Shown: positions 49,032-58,831, numbered from the stretch's first letter. The stretch is DNA of 64,000 nt from Paraburkholderia largidicola (GCF_013426895.1 NZ_AP023174.1:3472001-3536000), one strand, 5' to 3'. A program made the numbers and translations. Notes: generated from the letters alone by a model not told the origin.

Positions 49032-49991
49032 ATGGAACTGCGCGCGCTCCGCTATTTCGTCGAGGTCGTTCGACAACAGAGCTTCACCGTCGCCGCCGAG
49101 CAGATGTTCGTCACGCAGCCGACCATCAGCAAGATGGTGAAGGCGCTGGAGGACGAAACCGGCTCGCCGCTGCTGCTGCGCGACGGCCGGCAGATGGTAC
49201 TGACGGATGCCGGGCGCATCGTCTATCAGCGTGGCCAGGACGTGCTTGCCGCCTACGCGCAGTTGCAGGCCGAACTGAACGACCTCGACAAACTCGGGCG
49301 CGGCGAACTGACGATCGGCATTCCGCCGATGGGCGGGTCGCTGTTCACGCCCGCCATCGCCGCGTTCCGTCAGCGCCATCCGAAGATCGAACTGAAACTC
49401 TTCGAACAGGGGTCGAAGGCCATCGAAGCCGCGCTGATTTCCGGCGAACTGGAACTGGGCGGCGTGCTGCAACCCGTCGACGACATGATCGACGTGCTGC
49501 CGATGAGCCGCCAGGTGCTGTGGCTCGTTGCTCGTCAAGGCTCGCGCTGGGACGAGTTGCACGAAGTGCCGCTCGCCGATCTCGCCAGCGAGCCATTCGT
49601 CTTCTACGGCGAAAGCCTCGCGCTCAACGACGTCGTGCTGACGGCGTGCCGCACGGCCGGTTTCGCGCCGACCATCGTCGGGCGTAGCGGGCATTGGGAT
49701 TTCATGGCGGCGCTGGTGCTGGCGGGCGTCGGCATTGCGCTTCTGCCCGCGCCGTATTGCCGGCGGCTCGATGCGGCGCAGTTCACCTGCCGGCCTGTCG
49801 TCGCGCCGGAGATACCGTGGGAAATGGCGATTGGCTGGCGGCGCAAGGGCTATCTGTCGCATGCGGCGCGCGCATGGCTCGAGGTCGCGCGTGAAACGCT
49901 GCCGGGACTGACCACCGACAACTTCACGCACCCGCTGACCTTCGACGCGCCCACGACTACGCCGGATCGCGCGAAACCGCCGCTGAAATAA
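49032..49991 (+). CDS. LysR-family transcriptional regulator (CidR-like position)
   Basis: The 319-residue protein has the LysR helix-turn-helix in the first 60 residues (MELRALRYFVEVVRQQSFTV, AAEQMFVTQPTISKMVKALE) and a co-inducer-binding domain. The start at 49032 has GAGG upstream and replaces a longer reading with an unnatural leader. By position it controls lrgAB, as CidR does; the inducer is unknown. Confidence 0.92.
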   Translation: MELRALRYFVEVVRQQSFTVAAEQMFVTQPTISKMVKALEDETGSPLLLRDGRQMVLTDAGRIVYQRGQDVLAAYAQLQAELNDLDKLGRGELTIGIPPMGGSLFTPAIAAFRQRHPKIELKLFEQGSKAIEAALISGELELGGVLQPVDDMIDVLPMSRQVLWLVARQGSRWDELHEVPLADLASEPFVFYGESLALNDVVLTACRTAGFAPTIVGRSGHWDFMAALVLAGVGIALLPAPYCRRLDAAQFTCRPVVAPEIPWEMAIGWRRKGYLSHAARAWLEVARETLPGLTTDNFTHPLTFDAPTTTPDRAKPPLK

Positions 49992-50021
49992 AAATGCCGC
50001 CCGGTTTGCGCCGGGCGGCAT
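49987..50021 (-). terminator. Terminator shared by the LysR and OmpA-family genes
   Basis: GCCGCCCGG and CCGGGCGGC form a 9-bp stem, extended by flanking TG/CA and A/T pairs, with loop TTTGCG. On the - strand it is followed by TTTTATTT, so it best serves the leftward OmpA-family gene. Its position also ends the rightward LysR gene. Confidence 0.75.
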
Positions 50022-50055
50022 CGTGTCTCACGTCTTTACGCTGCGTAGCAACGCT

Positions 50056-51837
50056 TTATTTGGTCTGAACCTGCGTTTGGGCCTGAGTCTGAGCTTGCGC
50101 CTCGCTGAATTCGATCCGGCGATTCGCAAAGCGTCCGCTCTCCGTCGCGTTGCTCGCTACAGGATGGACGTTGCCGTAGCCCTGCGCGACGAGCGCATCG
50201 GCGGGCACACCGGCCTTCACGAGGTAGGCGCGCACGGCGTCGGCGCGTTCCTTCGACAGTTCCAGATTCGCCGATTCGCTGCCGACGTTATCCGAGAAAC
50301 CCGCCACTTCCAGCTTCAGCGCGTGGACGTTCGTCGTGCACGACTTGAGCAGTTGTGCGGACTGGTTCAGATCGTCGAGCGCGGACTGCGGCACGTGCGC
50401 GTCGCGTGACGCGAAATTGACGACCTGCAGGTTCAGCGTCTTCACGACATCCGCAGCCGCGCACGATGCGCCCAGCGATTTCGCCGCGTTCCTGAACGAC
50501 TGCGCGGCGTTCGCAACGGCTTGCGCAGCATCGAATGCGCTCACCTGATACGGCGCGCCGAACAACGATTTCAGACGGTCGAGCCAGCCCGATTTTGCAT
50601 CGGCGGCCGCGCCGCTCAGTTCGACATGCGTGCCGTCGATCTTCATCTCCGCACCCGGCATCGACAGCAGCGGCATCAGCGCGTCGATCTGCGCGAGCCA
50701 ATCGGCAGCCTTACGGCTTTCGTCGACGGTGATGTCGGCGTTGAAGTTGCCGGCGCCGAATTTCTTCGTCAGCGCGTTGAGCAGCGCCGATTTCTCCGCA
50801 ACGTTCTGCACGACCGCGGTCACCGTCGGCTTGCCCTTCCCGTCGACGGAAACGATCAGTTGCGAGTCCTTCGCGACGGCGGGCGCCGCTTCGGTTTCGA
50901 CTTTGCCGGCTGCCCTGGCCGCGCTGTCCTGCGGTGCTTGCGAGGCGGGCTGCACATCCACTTGCGCTTGAGCAGCCGGCGCTGCAACGGTAGCCGCGAC
51001 CGCGTCGCGGCCGAGGAAGCTGGTCGCCGCCGGGCACAAGGCCAGCGCCACCCACGTCAGCATCGCAGCGATCGCGCCGATCAGCGCGGACAACGTCGCC
51101 ATGCCGAACCAGTGCTTCGCCTTCGGGCCGACATGACGCACTTCGCGCGCGGGCAGCACAACAGACGTCGCAGTGGGGGACAACGTGGGTTCGACGGGAA
51201 CGCGCGCGGTCGTCGACGCCGGCGCGGCGGCGGGATGCTCGAAATGCGACGACACGGCGCGCACCTGCGAGCCGATCGTCTGCGCGAAGGCAGCTGCGCC
51301 GCCCAGACCCAGCACGGTCGTGAGGCCGTCGTTCAGAAACGGCGCGATGATCGGCAACTGCTGGCCGAGCAAGGTCGGCAACTGACCAATATTGCCCCGA
51401 TGCTCAAGGATATGACGCTTGAGCACGCCCATCAGAATGCTGCCCGCAATGCCCGACACGGCGTGCGTCGCATGCGCGGGCACGCCCGTTTGCATCGACA
51501 CGGTGTCGCTCAGTCCGTCGATGCGTCGCTCGAACGAATGCTCGAGCAACTGGCGTCCCGTCGACGACAACTGCGTGACGCCCGTCGTGCTCGAGAAGAG
51601 GCGTGGCAGCTGTTCGGCGACATCCGCGTTGACTTCCTGACCGAGGATCGTCGCGAACAGCGCACGCGCGCCATCGAGCGTCGTGCACTTGTTCAGCAGG
51701 CCGGCAACGAGCGCGGGCGTGGTGACGTCCATGACTTTCGCCGTCGCTTCCGGCGGCAATCCGAGGCAGTTCGACAGCTGTTGAACCACGGTGTCCGGCA
51801 ACACAGACCGGACGAGTTGAATCACATTGACACTCAT
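50056..51837 (-). CDS. DUF937-OmpA fusion protein
   Basis: The 593-residue protein has an N-terminal DUF937-like region (about 1-200, with PDTVVQQLSNCLGL and QQLPIIAPFLNDGLTTVLGL), one membrane helix near residues 245-265 (MATLSALIGAIAAMLTWVAL), an Ala/Gln-rich linker, BON-like beta segments, and a C-terminal OmpA domain with EVAGFSDNVGSESANLELSK and RANRRIEFSE-type ending. The OmpA part would bind peptidoglycan, anchored from the inner membrane. No operon partner is seen. The C-terminal TQAQTQ tail is low-complexity. Confidence 0.85.
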   Translation of the reverse strand: MSVNVIQLVRSVLPDTVVQQLSNCLGLPPEATAKVMDVTTPALVAGLLNKCTTLDGARALFATILGQEVNADVAEQLPRLFSSTTGVTQLSSTGRQLLEHSFERRIDGLSDTVSMQTGVPAHATHAVSGIAGSILMGVLKRHILEHRGNIGQLPTLLGQQLPIIAPFLNDGLTTVLGLGGAAAFAQTIGSQVRAVSSHFEHPAAAPASTTARVPVEPTLSPTATSVVLPAREVRHVGPKAKHWFGMATLSALIGAIAAMLTWVALALCPAATSFLGRDAVAATVAAPAAQAQVDVQPASQAPQDSAARAAGKVETEAAPAVAKDSQLIVSVDGKGKPTVTAVVQNVAEKSALLNALTKKFGAGNFNADITVDESRKAADWLAQIDALMPLLSMPGAEMKIDGTHVELSGAAADAKSGWLDRLKSLFGAPYQVSAFDAAQAVANAAQSFRNAAKSLGASCAAADVVKTLNLQVVNFASRDAHVPQSALDDLNQSAQLLKSCTTNVHALKLEVAGFSDNVGSESANLELSKERADAVRAYLVKAGVPADALVAQGYGNVHPVASNATESGRFANRRIEFSEAQAQTQAQTQVQTK

Positions 51838-52018
51838 CGATTCGTTTCCCTGAATTTCGAACGCGCGCCCATGCGCCCTTCGTTGGGCGGCGATTATAGG
51901 AGCGGGGAAATCTCAGAATTGAAGCGATCAATGATTTTCAAACGTTATCGGAATTCTCTTACTGCGCTTTTTGCGCTTTATCACAATTCACGGCGTGCGC
52001 CGCAGGAGCCACGTCGCT

Positions 52019-53659
52019 TCACGTGGCGCGCGCCGGCTCGTTCGCGATCGCCGCACTCGGGCCAGCACGGCGCGCAGCGGCGATGAAATCGGCGGCACGC
52101 TCGCCGATCATCACCGTCGGCGCATTCGTGTTGCCACCGATCAGCGTCGGCATCACGGAAGCATCGACCACGCGCAGACCCGTCACGCCGCGCACGCGCA
52201 GCTGCGTATCGACGACGGATCGATCGTCGCCGCCCATCCGGCACGTCGAAACGGGGTGATAGATCGTGTCGGCATGCGCGGCGATCGTCGCGCGCAATTC
52301 GGCGTCCGTCTGACCATGCCGCGTATAAAGCTCGCGGCCGCCGCACAGCGCGAGCGATGGCGCATCGAGAATGCGCCGCGACAGATGCACGCCCTCGACC
52401 AGCAGGTTGAGATCGCGCGGATCGCTGAGAAACGCCGGATCGATGACGGGTGCTTCGCGCGCATCGCTGCTTGCCAGCGTCACCGAGCCGCGGCTATGCG
52501 GACGCAGCACGCACACATGCAGCGAATAGCCGTGCCCCCAATGCATGCGACGGTTGTGATCGTCGACAAGCGCCGTACAGAAGTGCAGTTGCAGATCGGG
52601 CCGGTCGAGTGTCGGCCGGCTTTTCAGAAAGCCGCCCGCTTCCGCGACGTTGCTCGTCAGCATGCCGCGCCCGCTGCGCAGATACGAGACAAAACCCGGC
52701 ACCATCTTCGCGAAGCCGCGCAGCGAGAAGCCGATGGTCTGCGCCGACGACACGCGCTTGTTGATCGTGAAGTCGACGTGATCCGTGAGGTTGCGCCCGA
52801 CCTCGGCCGCGTCGTGCAGCACGGGAATGCCGAGCGCGCGCAGATGATCGGCGGGACCGACGCCCGAGCACATCAGCAGTTGCGGCGAGTTGAACGTCCC
52901 CGCCGACAGCACGACTTCCGCGCGCGCCTCGATCGTCTCCGTGACGCTGTTGCGCACCACTTCCACGCCCTTCGCGCGCTTGCCGTCGAATACCACGCGC
53001 AGCACAGCCGCGTCGGCGATCGTGTGCAGGTTCGCACGCGCGTGGCCATAGATATACGCGCGTGCGACGCTCCAGCGCTGTCCGTCGCGCTGCGTCACCT
53101 GATAGAAGCCGATGCCTTCCTGCTGCGTGCCGTTGAAGTCGTCGTTGCGCGGGAAGCCCGCTTCGACGGCGGCTTTCACGAAACGATGCGAAAACGGATT
53201 CTGAAAGCGCAGGTTCGACACGCTGAGCGGGCCGTCCGCGCCGTGCAGCGCATCGGCGCCGCGCTCGTTGCCTTCCGCGCGGCGGAAATACGGCAGCACG
53301 TCGTCGAATGCCCAGCCGTCGCAGCCCAGACGCGCCCAGTCGTCGTAGTCGAGCGGATGGCCGCGCGTGTACACCATCGCGTTGATCGCGCTCGATCCGC
53401 CGAAGCCGCGTCCGCGCGGCTGATAACCGCGCCTTCCACCGAGGCCGGGTTGCGGCGTCGTCAGATAGCCGTAGTTGGTCTTGCGCCGGAACGGCACGAC
53501 GGCCGCGACACCGAGCGGCATGTTGACGAACAGATTGCGTTCGGTGTGCGGGCCGGCTTCGATGAGCGCGATGGTCGCATCGGGACATTGCTCGGCGAGA
53601 CGCCCGGCGAGCGAACAGCCGCCCGAGCCTGCGCCGACGATGACGTAGTCGTATTGCAT
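52019..53659 (-). CDS. GMC family oxidoreductase (choline dehydrogenase-like)
   Basis: This 546-residue FAD enzyme starts MQYDYVIVGAGSGGCSLAGR with the dinucleotide motif; AGGAGGAG precedes ATG 53659. GMC signatures are RGRGFGGSSAINAMVYTRGH and the C-terminal HPVSTCRMG plus GLRVVDASVMPTLIGGNTNA. It oxidises an alcohol to an aldehyde; substrate class cannot be fixed. The aldehyde dehydrogenase at 55680 could take the product, although the two genes are divergent. Confidence 0.92.
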   Translation of the reverse strand: MQYDYVIVGAGSGGCSLAGRLAEQCPDATIALIEAGPHTERNLFVNMPLGVAAVVPFRRKTNYGYLTTPQPGLGGRRGYQPRGRGFGGSSAINAMVYTRGHPLDYDDWARLGCDGWAFDDVLPYFRRAEGNERGADALHGADGPLSVSNLRFQNPFSHRFVKAAVEAGFPRNDDFNGTQQEGIGFYQVTQRDGQRWSVARAYIYGHARANLHTIADAAVLRVVFDGKRAKGVEVVRNSVTETIEARAEVVLSAGTFNSPQLLMCSGVGPADHLRALGIPVLHDAAEVGRNLTDHVDFTINKRVSSAQTIGFSLRGFAKMVPGFVSYLRSGRGMLTSNVAEAGGFLKSRPTLDRPDLQLHFCTALVDDHNRRMHWGHGYSLHVCVLRPHSRGSVTLASSDAREAPVIDPAFLSDPRDLNLLVEGVHLSRRILDAPSLALCGGRELYTRHGQTDAELRATIAAHADTIYHPVSTCRMGGDDRSVVDTQLRVRGVTGLRVVDASVMPTLIGGNTNAPTVMIGERAADFIAAARRAGPSAAIANEPARAT

Positions 53660-53967
53660 CCGCTCCTCCTGTCGACCGCGCTGATTTGCTGGCGGCATCT
53701 GTCTCGTGCACACTTGTCTACGTGCGTTTGTTTGCGCATTGTAGGGAGCGCCGGCCGTTCGCGCGCTGGTGGCGTCAGAGCGATCACTCTAAACGGAACC
53801 CGCGACGCGCCCCTATGATGAAAGATGCTGTCCGCGCCCGGCACCGCGCGCGGAACTCATTCAAACACGGTCTTTCGCGCATCGTCTTATACGCGTATGG
53901 CTCGCGCACTCCAATAAAACAGCGCCCGCACAATGGACGGCGCGCGTGCATCGACTGGAGACATCAG
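53660..53967. other. 308-bp divergent intergenic region
   Basis: It separates the starts of the GMC oxidoreductase and acyl-CoA dehydrogenase genes and should carry both promoters. I saw no convincing operator or promoter. Open frames across it have no ribosome-binding site. Confidence 0.5.
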
Positions 53968-55641
53968 ATGGAACGGTTCGGCCCCGGCAACACGCATGAA
54001 GTGACCAATCAGGTCCCGCCCCTCGCGAACTACAACCTGTTTGCGAGCGATGCCGCGCTGGCCGCTGCTGTCGAGCGCGAAGGCGCGGCGTGGCATCGCG
54101 AGGCGCTCACACGCGACGGCGCCGCGCTGACAGCACCTGAAGTGCTCGCGCTCGCCGATCTGGCCAATCGCCACACGCCCGAACTCGCGAGCTTCAGCCC
54201 GCGCGGCGAGCGCATCGACGCGCTCGAGTTTCATCCCGCGTGGCAAACGCTGCTCGGCTTGCTGCGCAGCGAAGGACTTCACGCGCTGCCGTTTTCCGAT
54301 CCGCAGCCCGGCGCGATGGTCGCACGCTGCGCGGGTTATTTTCTGCATGCGCAACTCGAATCCGGCTCGCTCTGTCCGCTGACGATGACCTTCGCCAGCA
54401 TCCCCGTGCTGCAACGTGAGCCTGCGTTGTTCGCCACGCTGCGCGACAAGCTCTATTCGCGTGAGCACGATCCGCGCGACGTCCCGCTCGATCAGAAAAT
54501 ATCGATGATGGTCGGCATGGGCATGACCGAGAAGCAAGGCGGCTCGGACGTGCGCAGCAACCGCACGCAGGCGTTCGCGGCGGACGGCGGCGGACGCGGC
54601 GCGGCGTATCGGCTGGTCGGCCATAAGTGGTTTTTTTCCGCGCCGCAGTGCGACGCACATCTCGTGCTCGCGCGCACCGAAGATCAGGAAGCGCTGTCAT
54701 GCTTTTTCGTGCCGCGCTTCGCGCCCGATGGAAGCAAGAACGCCGTGCGCGTGCAGCGTCTGAAGGACAAGCTCGGCAACCGTTCGAACGCGAGCAGCGA
54801 AGTCGAATTCTTCGACGCCCACGGCGTGATGATCGGCGACGAAGGACGCGGCGTGCCAACCATCATCGAAATGGCGAACTACACGCGGCTCGACTGCGTG
54901 ATCGGCAGCGCGGCGCTGATGCGCGCGGCGCTCGTGCAAGCGATCCACCACGCGCGGCATCGCAGCGCATTCGGCAGGCATCTTGCCGATCAGCCGCTGA
55001 TGCGCAACGTGCTCGCGGATCTGTCGCTCGAAACGGAAGCGGCCACGGTCCTGTTCATGCGCCTCGCGCGCGCCTTCGAAGACACCACGAACGCGCCCGA
55101 AGAACGCGCGTGGCGGCGTCTCGTCACGCCCGCCGCAAAGTACTGGGTTTGCAAACGCACGCTCGAATTCACGGGCGAAGCGATGGAAGTCTGGGGCGGC
55201 AACGGCTACGTCGAAGAGGGGCCGATGGCGCGCTTCTACCGCGAAGCGCCCGTGAACTCGATCTGGGAAGGCTCGGGCAACGTGATGTGTCTCGACGTGT
55301 TGCGCGCGATGGAGCGCGAGCCCGACGCCGCACAGGCCTTGCTTGCCGCGTGGCGCGAAGCGGCGCGAGCGCATCCCGCGCTGAACGCAGCGCTCGAACG
55401 TTTGATGAGCGCGCTGTCGTCGGCGCCCGAAGAACGCGAGGCGTCCGCGCGCCGCATCGCGCAACAGATCGTGCTGATCGCGCAGGCCGTACTGCTCGTG
55501 CAGCATGCGCCTGCCTTCGTCGCCGATGCGTTCATCGCGACGCGGCTGGGCGATGGCTGCGGCGAAAGCGGCCGCGTGTACGGCACGCTGCCCGCCTCGT
55601 TCGACCATAAGGCGATCGTCGATCGCGCGTTCACCGGCTGA
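53968..55641 (+). CDS. AidB-like acyl-CoA dehydrogenase family protein
   Basis: The 557-residue protein matches the longer AidB-type branch. GMGMTEKQGGSDVRSNRTQA and the region MEVWGGNGYVEEGPMARFYR are typical. ATG 53968 has GGAGA at good spacing. AidB is induced by alkylating agents in E. coli and binds DNA, while relatives act as acyl-CoA dehydrogenases. No Ada or Alk gene is nearby, and the link with an aldehyde dehydrogenase 38 bp downstream favours a catabolic role. Confidence 0.9.
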   Translation: MERFGPGNTHEVTNQVPPLANYNLFASDAALAAAVEREGAAWHREALTRDGAALTAPEVLALADLANRHTPELASFSPRGERIDALEFHPAWQTLLGLLRSEGLHALPFSDPQPGAMVARCAGYFLHAQLESGSLCPLTMTFASIPVLQREPALFATLRDKLYSREHDPRDVPLDQKISMMVGMGMTEKQGGSDVRSNRTQAFAADGGGRGAAYRLVGHKWFFSAPQCDAHLVLARTEDQEALSCFFVPRFAPDGSKNAVRVQRLKDKLGNRSNASSEVEFFDAHGVMIGDEGRGVPTIIEMANYTRLDCVIGSAALMRAALVQAIHHARHRSAFGRHLADQPLMRNVLADLSLETEAATVLFMRLARAFEDTTNAPEERAWRRLVTPAAKYWVCKRTLEFTGEAMEVWGGNGYVEEGPMARFYREAPVNSIWEGSGNVMCLDVLRAMEREPDAAQALLAAWREAARAHPALNAALERLMSALSSAPEEREASARRIAQQIVLIAQAVLLVQHAPAFVADAFIATRLGDGCGESGRVYGTLPASFDHKAIVDRAFTG

Positions 55642-55679
55642 CTTCACGCGGCATACAAGAAAATGGGAGAGACAACGAA

Positions 55680-57098
55680 ATGAAGAACGATCGGCCGGAT
55701 ATCGCGGCCCTGGAAGAGCTGTTGCGCGAGCAGCGGGCGGCATATCTGAAAGCGCCGTATCCGTCATGGGATCAGCGTGCCGCGCATCTGAAGGCGCTAC
55801 GCGAAGTGCTGCTCGACCATCGCGACGCGCTCGCCGATGCGATGCACGCCGACTTCGGCAATCGCGCGAAGGAAGAAATCCTGCTGGCCGAATTTCTGCT
55901 CATCAAAGAGGAAATCGACGGCGCGCTGCGTCACGGCAAGCGCTGGATGAAAGCGCAGCGCCGCGCGACCAACAAGTGGCTCTTGCCTGCCCGCGCCAAG
56001 GTCGTGCCGCAGCCGCTCGGCGTGGTCGGGATCATCGTGCCTTGGAATTATCCGGTGCTGCTGGCGGCCGGACCGCTCATCAGCGCGCTCACGGCCGGCA
56101 ATCGCGCGATCATCAAGATGTCGGAATTGACGCCGCGTACCTCGCTGCTCTTCGAGCAACTGATCGCGCAGACCTTCGCCCGCGATCACGTCGCCGTCGT
56201 GAACGGCGACGCCGCGCTTGCGGCGGCATTCAGCGCACAGCCATTCGACCATCTGCTGTTCACCGGCTCGACGAAAGTCGGCCATGAAGTGATGCGCGCC
56301 GCCGCGACGCATCTGACGCCCGTGACGCTCGAACTCGGTGGCAAGTCGCCCGCCATCGTCGGGCCGCAGGCGCGCTTCGACTACGCCGTCGACAGCATCG
56401 TCGCGGGCAAGACGCTCAACGCGGGACAAACCTGCATCGCGCCGGATTACGTGCTGGTGCCGCGCGGCAAGGAACAGGCGTTCATCGAGCGGGCACGCTC
56501 GCGCATGACGCGCCTGTATCCCGATTTCGCCCGCAACCCCGATTACACGTCGATCATTTCGCCGCGCCATTTCGAGCGCCTGCAGCGTCTCGCCGACGAA
56601 GCCTGCGAACAGGGCGCGCAGCTGCACGCGCTCACCGATGCCGCGCCCGATGCCAACGCGCGCCGCTTTCCGCTCGTCGCCGTGACGCACGCGCCCGACA
56701 CGTCCATGCTGATGCAGGAAGAGATTTTCGGGCCGTTGCTGCCCGTGATTCCCTACGATTCGCTCGACGACGCCATCGCCTATGTCAACGCGCGCCCGCG
56801 TCCGCTATCGCTCTATCTGTACGACGACGACAAGGCGACGATCGCGCGCGTCACGCACGAAACGATCGCGGGCGGCATGTCCGTCAACGAAACGCTGATG
56901 CATCTTGCGTGCGAAAGCCTGCCGTTCGGCGGCGTCGGCGCGAGCGGGATGGGTGCGTATCACGGGTACGAAGGCTTCGTCACGTTCTCGAAGATGAAGC
57001 CGGTCTTGACGCAGGCGCGCTTCAACGCGCGCGGCCTGATCGCACCGCCGTATGGCAGGCGCGTGCGGGCGCTGCTCAGTCTGATGATGCGGTTCTGA
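55680..57098 (+). CDS. Coniferyl-aldehyde-type dehydrogenase
   Basis: This 472-residue NAD(P)-dependent aldehyde dehydrogenase has PLGVVGIIVPWNYPV, the catalytic Glu in LELGGKSPAIVG and Cys in NAGQTCIAPDYVLVP. The length and the N-terminal EELLREQRAAYLKAPYPSW pattern match the coniferyl-aldehyde dehydrogenase (CalB-like) group. A GGGAGA site precedes the start. Substrate may be an aromatic or long-chain aldehyde. Confidence 0.9.
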   Translation: MKNDRPDIAALEELLREQRAAYLKAPYPSWDQRAAHLKALREVLLDHRDALADAMHADFGNRAKEEILLAEFLLIKEEIDGALRHGKRWMKAQRRATNKWLLPARAKVVPQPLGVVGIIVPWNYPVLLAAGPLISALTAGNRAIIKMSELTPRTSLLFEQLIAQTFARDHVAVVNGDAALAAAFSAQPFDHLLFTGSTKVGHEVMRAAATHLTPVTLELGGKSPAIVGPQARFDYAVDSIVAGKTLNAGQTCIAPDYVLVPRGKEQAFIERARSRMTRLYPDFARNPDYTSIISPRHFERLQRLADEACEQGAQLHALTDAAPDANARRFPLVAVTHAPDTSMLMQEEIFGPLLPVIPYDSLDDAIAYVNARPRPLSLYLYDDDKATIARVTHETIAGGMSVNETLMHLACESLPFGGVGASGMGAYHGYEGFVTFSKMKPVLTQARFNARGLIAPPYGRRVRALLSLMMRF

Positions 57099-57110
57099 CG
57101 CCGGGCGTCA
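57096..57110. terminator. Short hairpin spanning both convergent stop codons
   Basis: TGACGCCGGGCGTCA contains the stop codons of the rightward aldehyde dehydrogenase and the leftward FlhB-like gene in its two arms. A 5-bp stem is weak, so termination here is a possibility only. Confidence 0.3.
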
Positions 57111-57443
57111 AAGCTCGCTGGACGTGTCGGGCGGAAGATCGGTGGCAACGATGTCGATGACGGGCGAATCATCGCCGGCACCGCTCTCCAGCCGATGCAG
57201 CCAGGCGAGCAGTTCCGCGACGGCCTGATAAAGCCGCGGCGGAATGCGCGAGTCGACATCGACCTGCATCAGCAGCGACACCATTTCGGGCGATTGATGC
57301 ACGTACAGGCCCGCTTCCTTCGCGCGCTGCACGATCATCTCGGCGACGATCCCGTAGCCTTTCGCGACGATGCGCGGCGCGTCGTCGTGACCGTGCGAAT
57401 CGTAGACCAGCGCCGCCGCGCTCTTGCGACTCGTACGGCTCAT
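57108..57443 (-). CDS. FlhB C-terminal-domain-like flagellar protein (EscU/YscU/HrcU family)
   Basis: The 111-residue protein aligns with the cytoplasmic domain of FlhB: AAALVYDSHGHDDAPRIVAK, then a helical part and IPPRLYQAVAELLAWL. The NPTH autocleavage motif is absent; the corresponding place reads SRKSAA. It has no membrane domain. The start overlaps the fliK stop by 4 bp, so it works with FliK, perhaps in export specificity switching. Such stand-alone FlhB C-terminal proteins (FlhX/YlqH-like) are known. Confidence 0.88.
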   Translation of the reverse strand: MSRTSRKSAAALVYDSHGHDDAPRIVAKGYGIVAEMIVQRAKEAGLYVHQSPEMVSLLMQVDVDSRIPPRLYQAVAELLAWLHRLESGAGDDSPVIDIVATDLPPDTSSEL

Positions 57444-58831
57444 TGCATGTCCCAATCGAAATCGCGGTCGTCGGCATCGTTCTGCGCGGGCTTGTCCGCC
57501 GTCGAGCGCGCATACGCCGATGCCGCAGCGGCAGCCGCCGCCGCGCCGCCCGCCGGCATGCTTCCGCCGATTTCGCGGATCGACAGGCCGCTCAGTTCGA
57601 TGCCCGCTTGCGCGAGCCGCTCGCGGAAGGTTTCGCCCTGCGCCGCGAGCCGCACCGCGCCGCCGGGGCTCGCCTGCACGCGCGCGACCAGCCGCGAGCC
57701 CGTCAATGTGAGTTCGGCGTCGACGGTACCGAGCGACGGCAGCGACAGCGTGAGGCGCGTGCGCCACGGGTATTCGTCGTCGGCAGAGGCGGCACCGTTG
57801 CCGCTGCGCCGCCATTCGTCACCGTCCTGCTCGATCGTCCAGTCGAGGCGCGCGCCCGGCCACGCTTCACCCGTCCAGCGGAATTGCCCGGTCGCGAGCA
57901 GATCGAGTTGCTGGCGCACGAGCGGTATCGTCGCGGGATGCAACGCCGCCGCCATCGATTGCTGCTGGTGCGCGTTGGCGTCGTCCATGCCCGCGGCATG
58001 GGCCGCCGCCGGGTTCTGCGCCGGTTGCCCCGCCTGGTCGGGCGTGTCGATGATGTCGTGGGTCGCGAGATCGAACGTCGTGAAGCGCGCCGACTGCGTC
58101 TGCGGGCCTTCCGGCGTGCCGCGCGCAGCGGCCACCGCAGCCGCGAAAGCCGCGGCGCCCGTGTTGCCTGAGGGACGGCCTTGCGTCCAGGAGTTCGATT
58201 CGTCGGCGTCGTGGCTCAAGTCGAGCGGCATTTGCGACGCCGCGTCGGCAAGCCGGTTCTGCGCTTCGCCCGCAAGCGATTCGACGGGTCGTTGCCCCGA
58301 CAGCCACTGCGCGAGATGCGATTCGTAGAACAATCCGCTTTCGTCGACGGTGCGCCTGAGGGCGGCCGCCAGCTCGGCGACGGGCAACGGCGCGGCGACG
58401 ATGTTCGCCGCCGCGTCCGTGCCGTGTGCGGCATTCGCGCCGCCTGCGGTCTGCGAAGGCGCGGCACCTGTTGGGGCGTTACCCGAAGCAGCCGCCTGCG
58501 ATGCGCTCGCGCCCGTGTCGAAGAGCGGCAGCGGCGCGATGTCGATGGCGGGTGCAGCGGGCCAGACGGGAATCTGCCCGACCAGCGCGGGTGTCGCTTC
58601 GCCGCCGGATCGGGTAATCGCGTCGAGCGTCAGCGCGACGGCCGACAGCACCGTCTGCGCGGATGCCGGCAACGGCGCAGGCATCATTGCGATGGGCGCA
58701 CCGGGCGGCTGCCTGACGTTCAGGGACGCGTCGGTCTGCGCGGTCGTCGCGCTGGATCGCGAGCCGAGGGGAAGCAGGCTGTCGATGCGGCTAGCCAGCA
58801 ACGAGGCCACCGCCGTGTCGATTCCGTTCAT
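57440..58831 (-). CDS. fliK: Flagellar hook-length control protein FliK
   Basis: The 463-residue protein has a long Ala/Pro/Gln-rich N-terminal ruler region and a C-terminal hook-length domain near residues 300-430 (PLVRQQLDLLATGQFRWTGE, then EYPWRTRLTLSLPSLGTVDA). FliK measures the hook and triggers FlhB switching. It lies between fliT and the FlhB-like gene, overlapping the latter. Confidence 0.9.
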   Translation of the reverse strand: MNGIDTAVASLLASRIDSLLPLGSRSSATTAQTDASLNVRQPPGAPIAMMPAPLPASAQTVLSAVALTLDAITRSGGEATPALVGQIPVWPAAPAIDIAPLPLFDTGASASQAAASGNAPTGAAPSQTAGGANAAHGTDAAANIVAAPLPVAELAAALRRTVDESGLFYESHLAQWLSGQRPVESLAGEAQNRLADAASQMPLDLSHDADESNSWTQGRPSGNTGAAAFAAAVAAARGTPEGPQTQSARFTTFDLATHDIIDTPDQAGQPAQNPAAAHAAGMDDANAHQQQSMAAALHPATIPLVRQQLDLLATGQFRWTGEAWPGARLDWTIEQDGDEWRRSGNGAASADDEYPWRTRLTLSLPSLGTVDAELTLTGSRLVARVQASPGGAVRLAAQGETFRERLAQAGIELSGLSIREIGGSMPAGGAAAAAAAASAYARSTADKPAQNDADDRDFDWDMQ

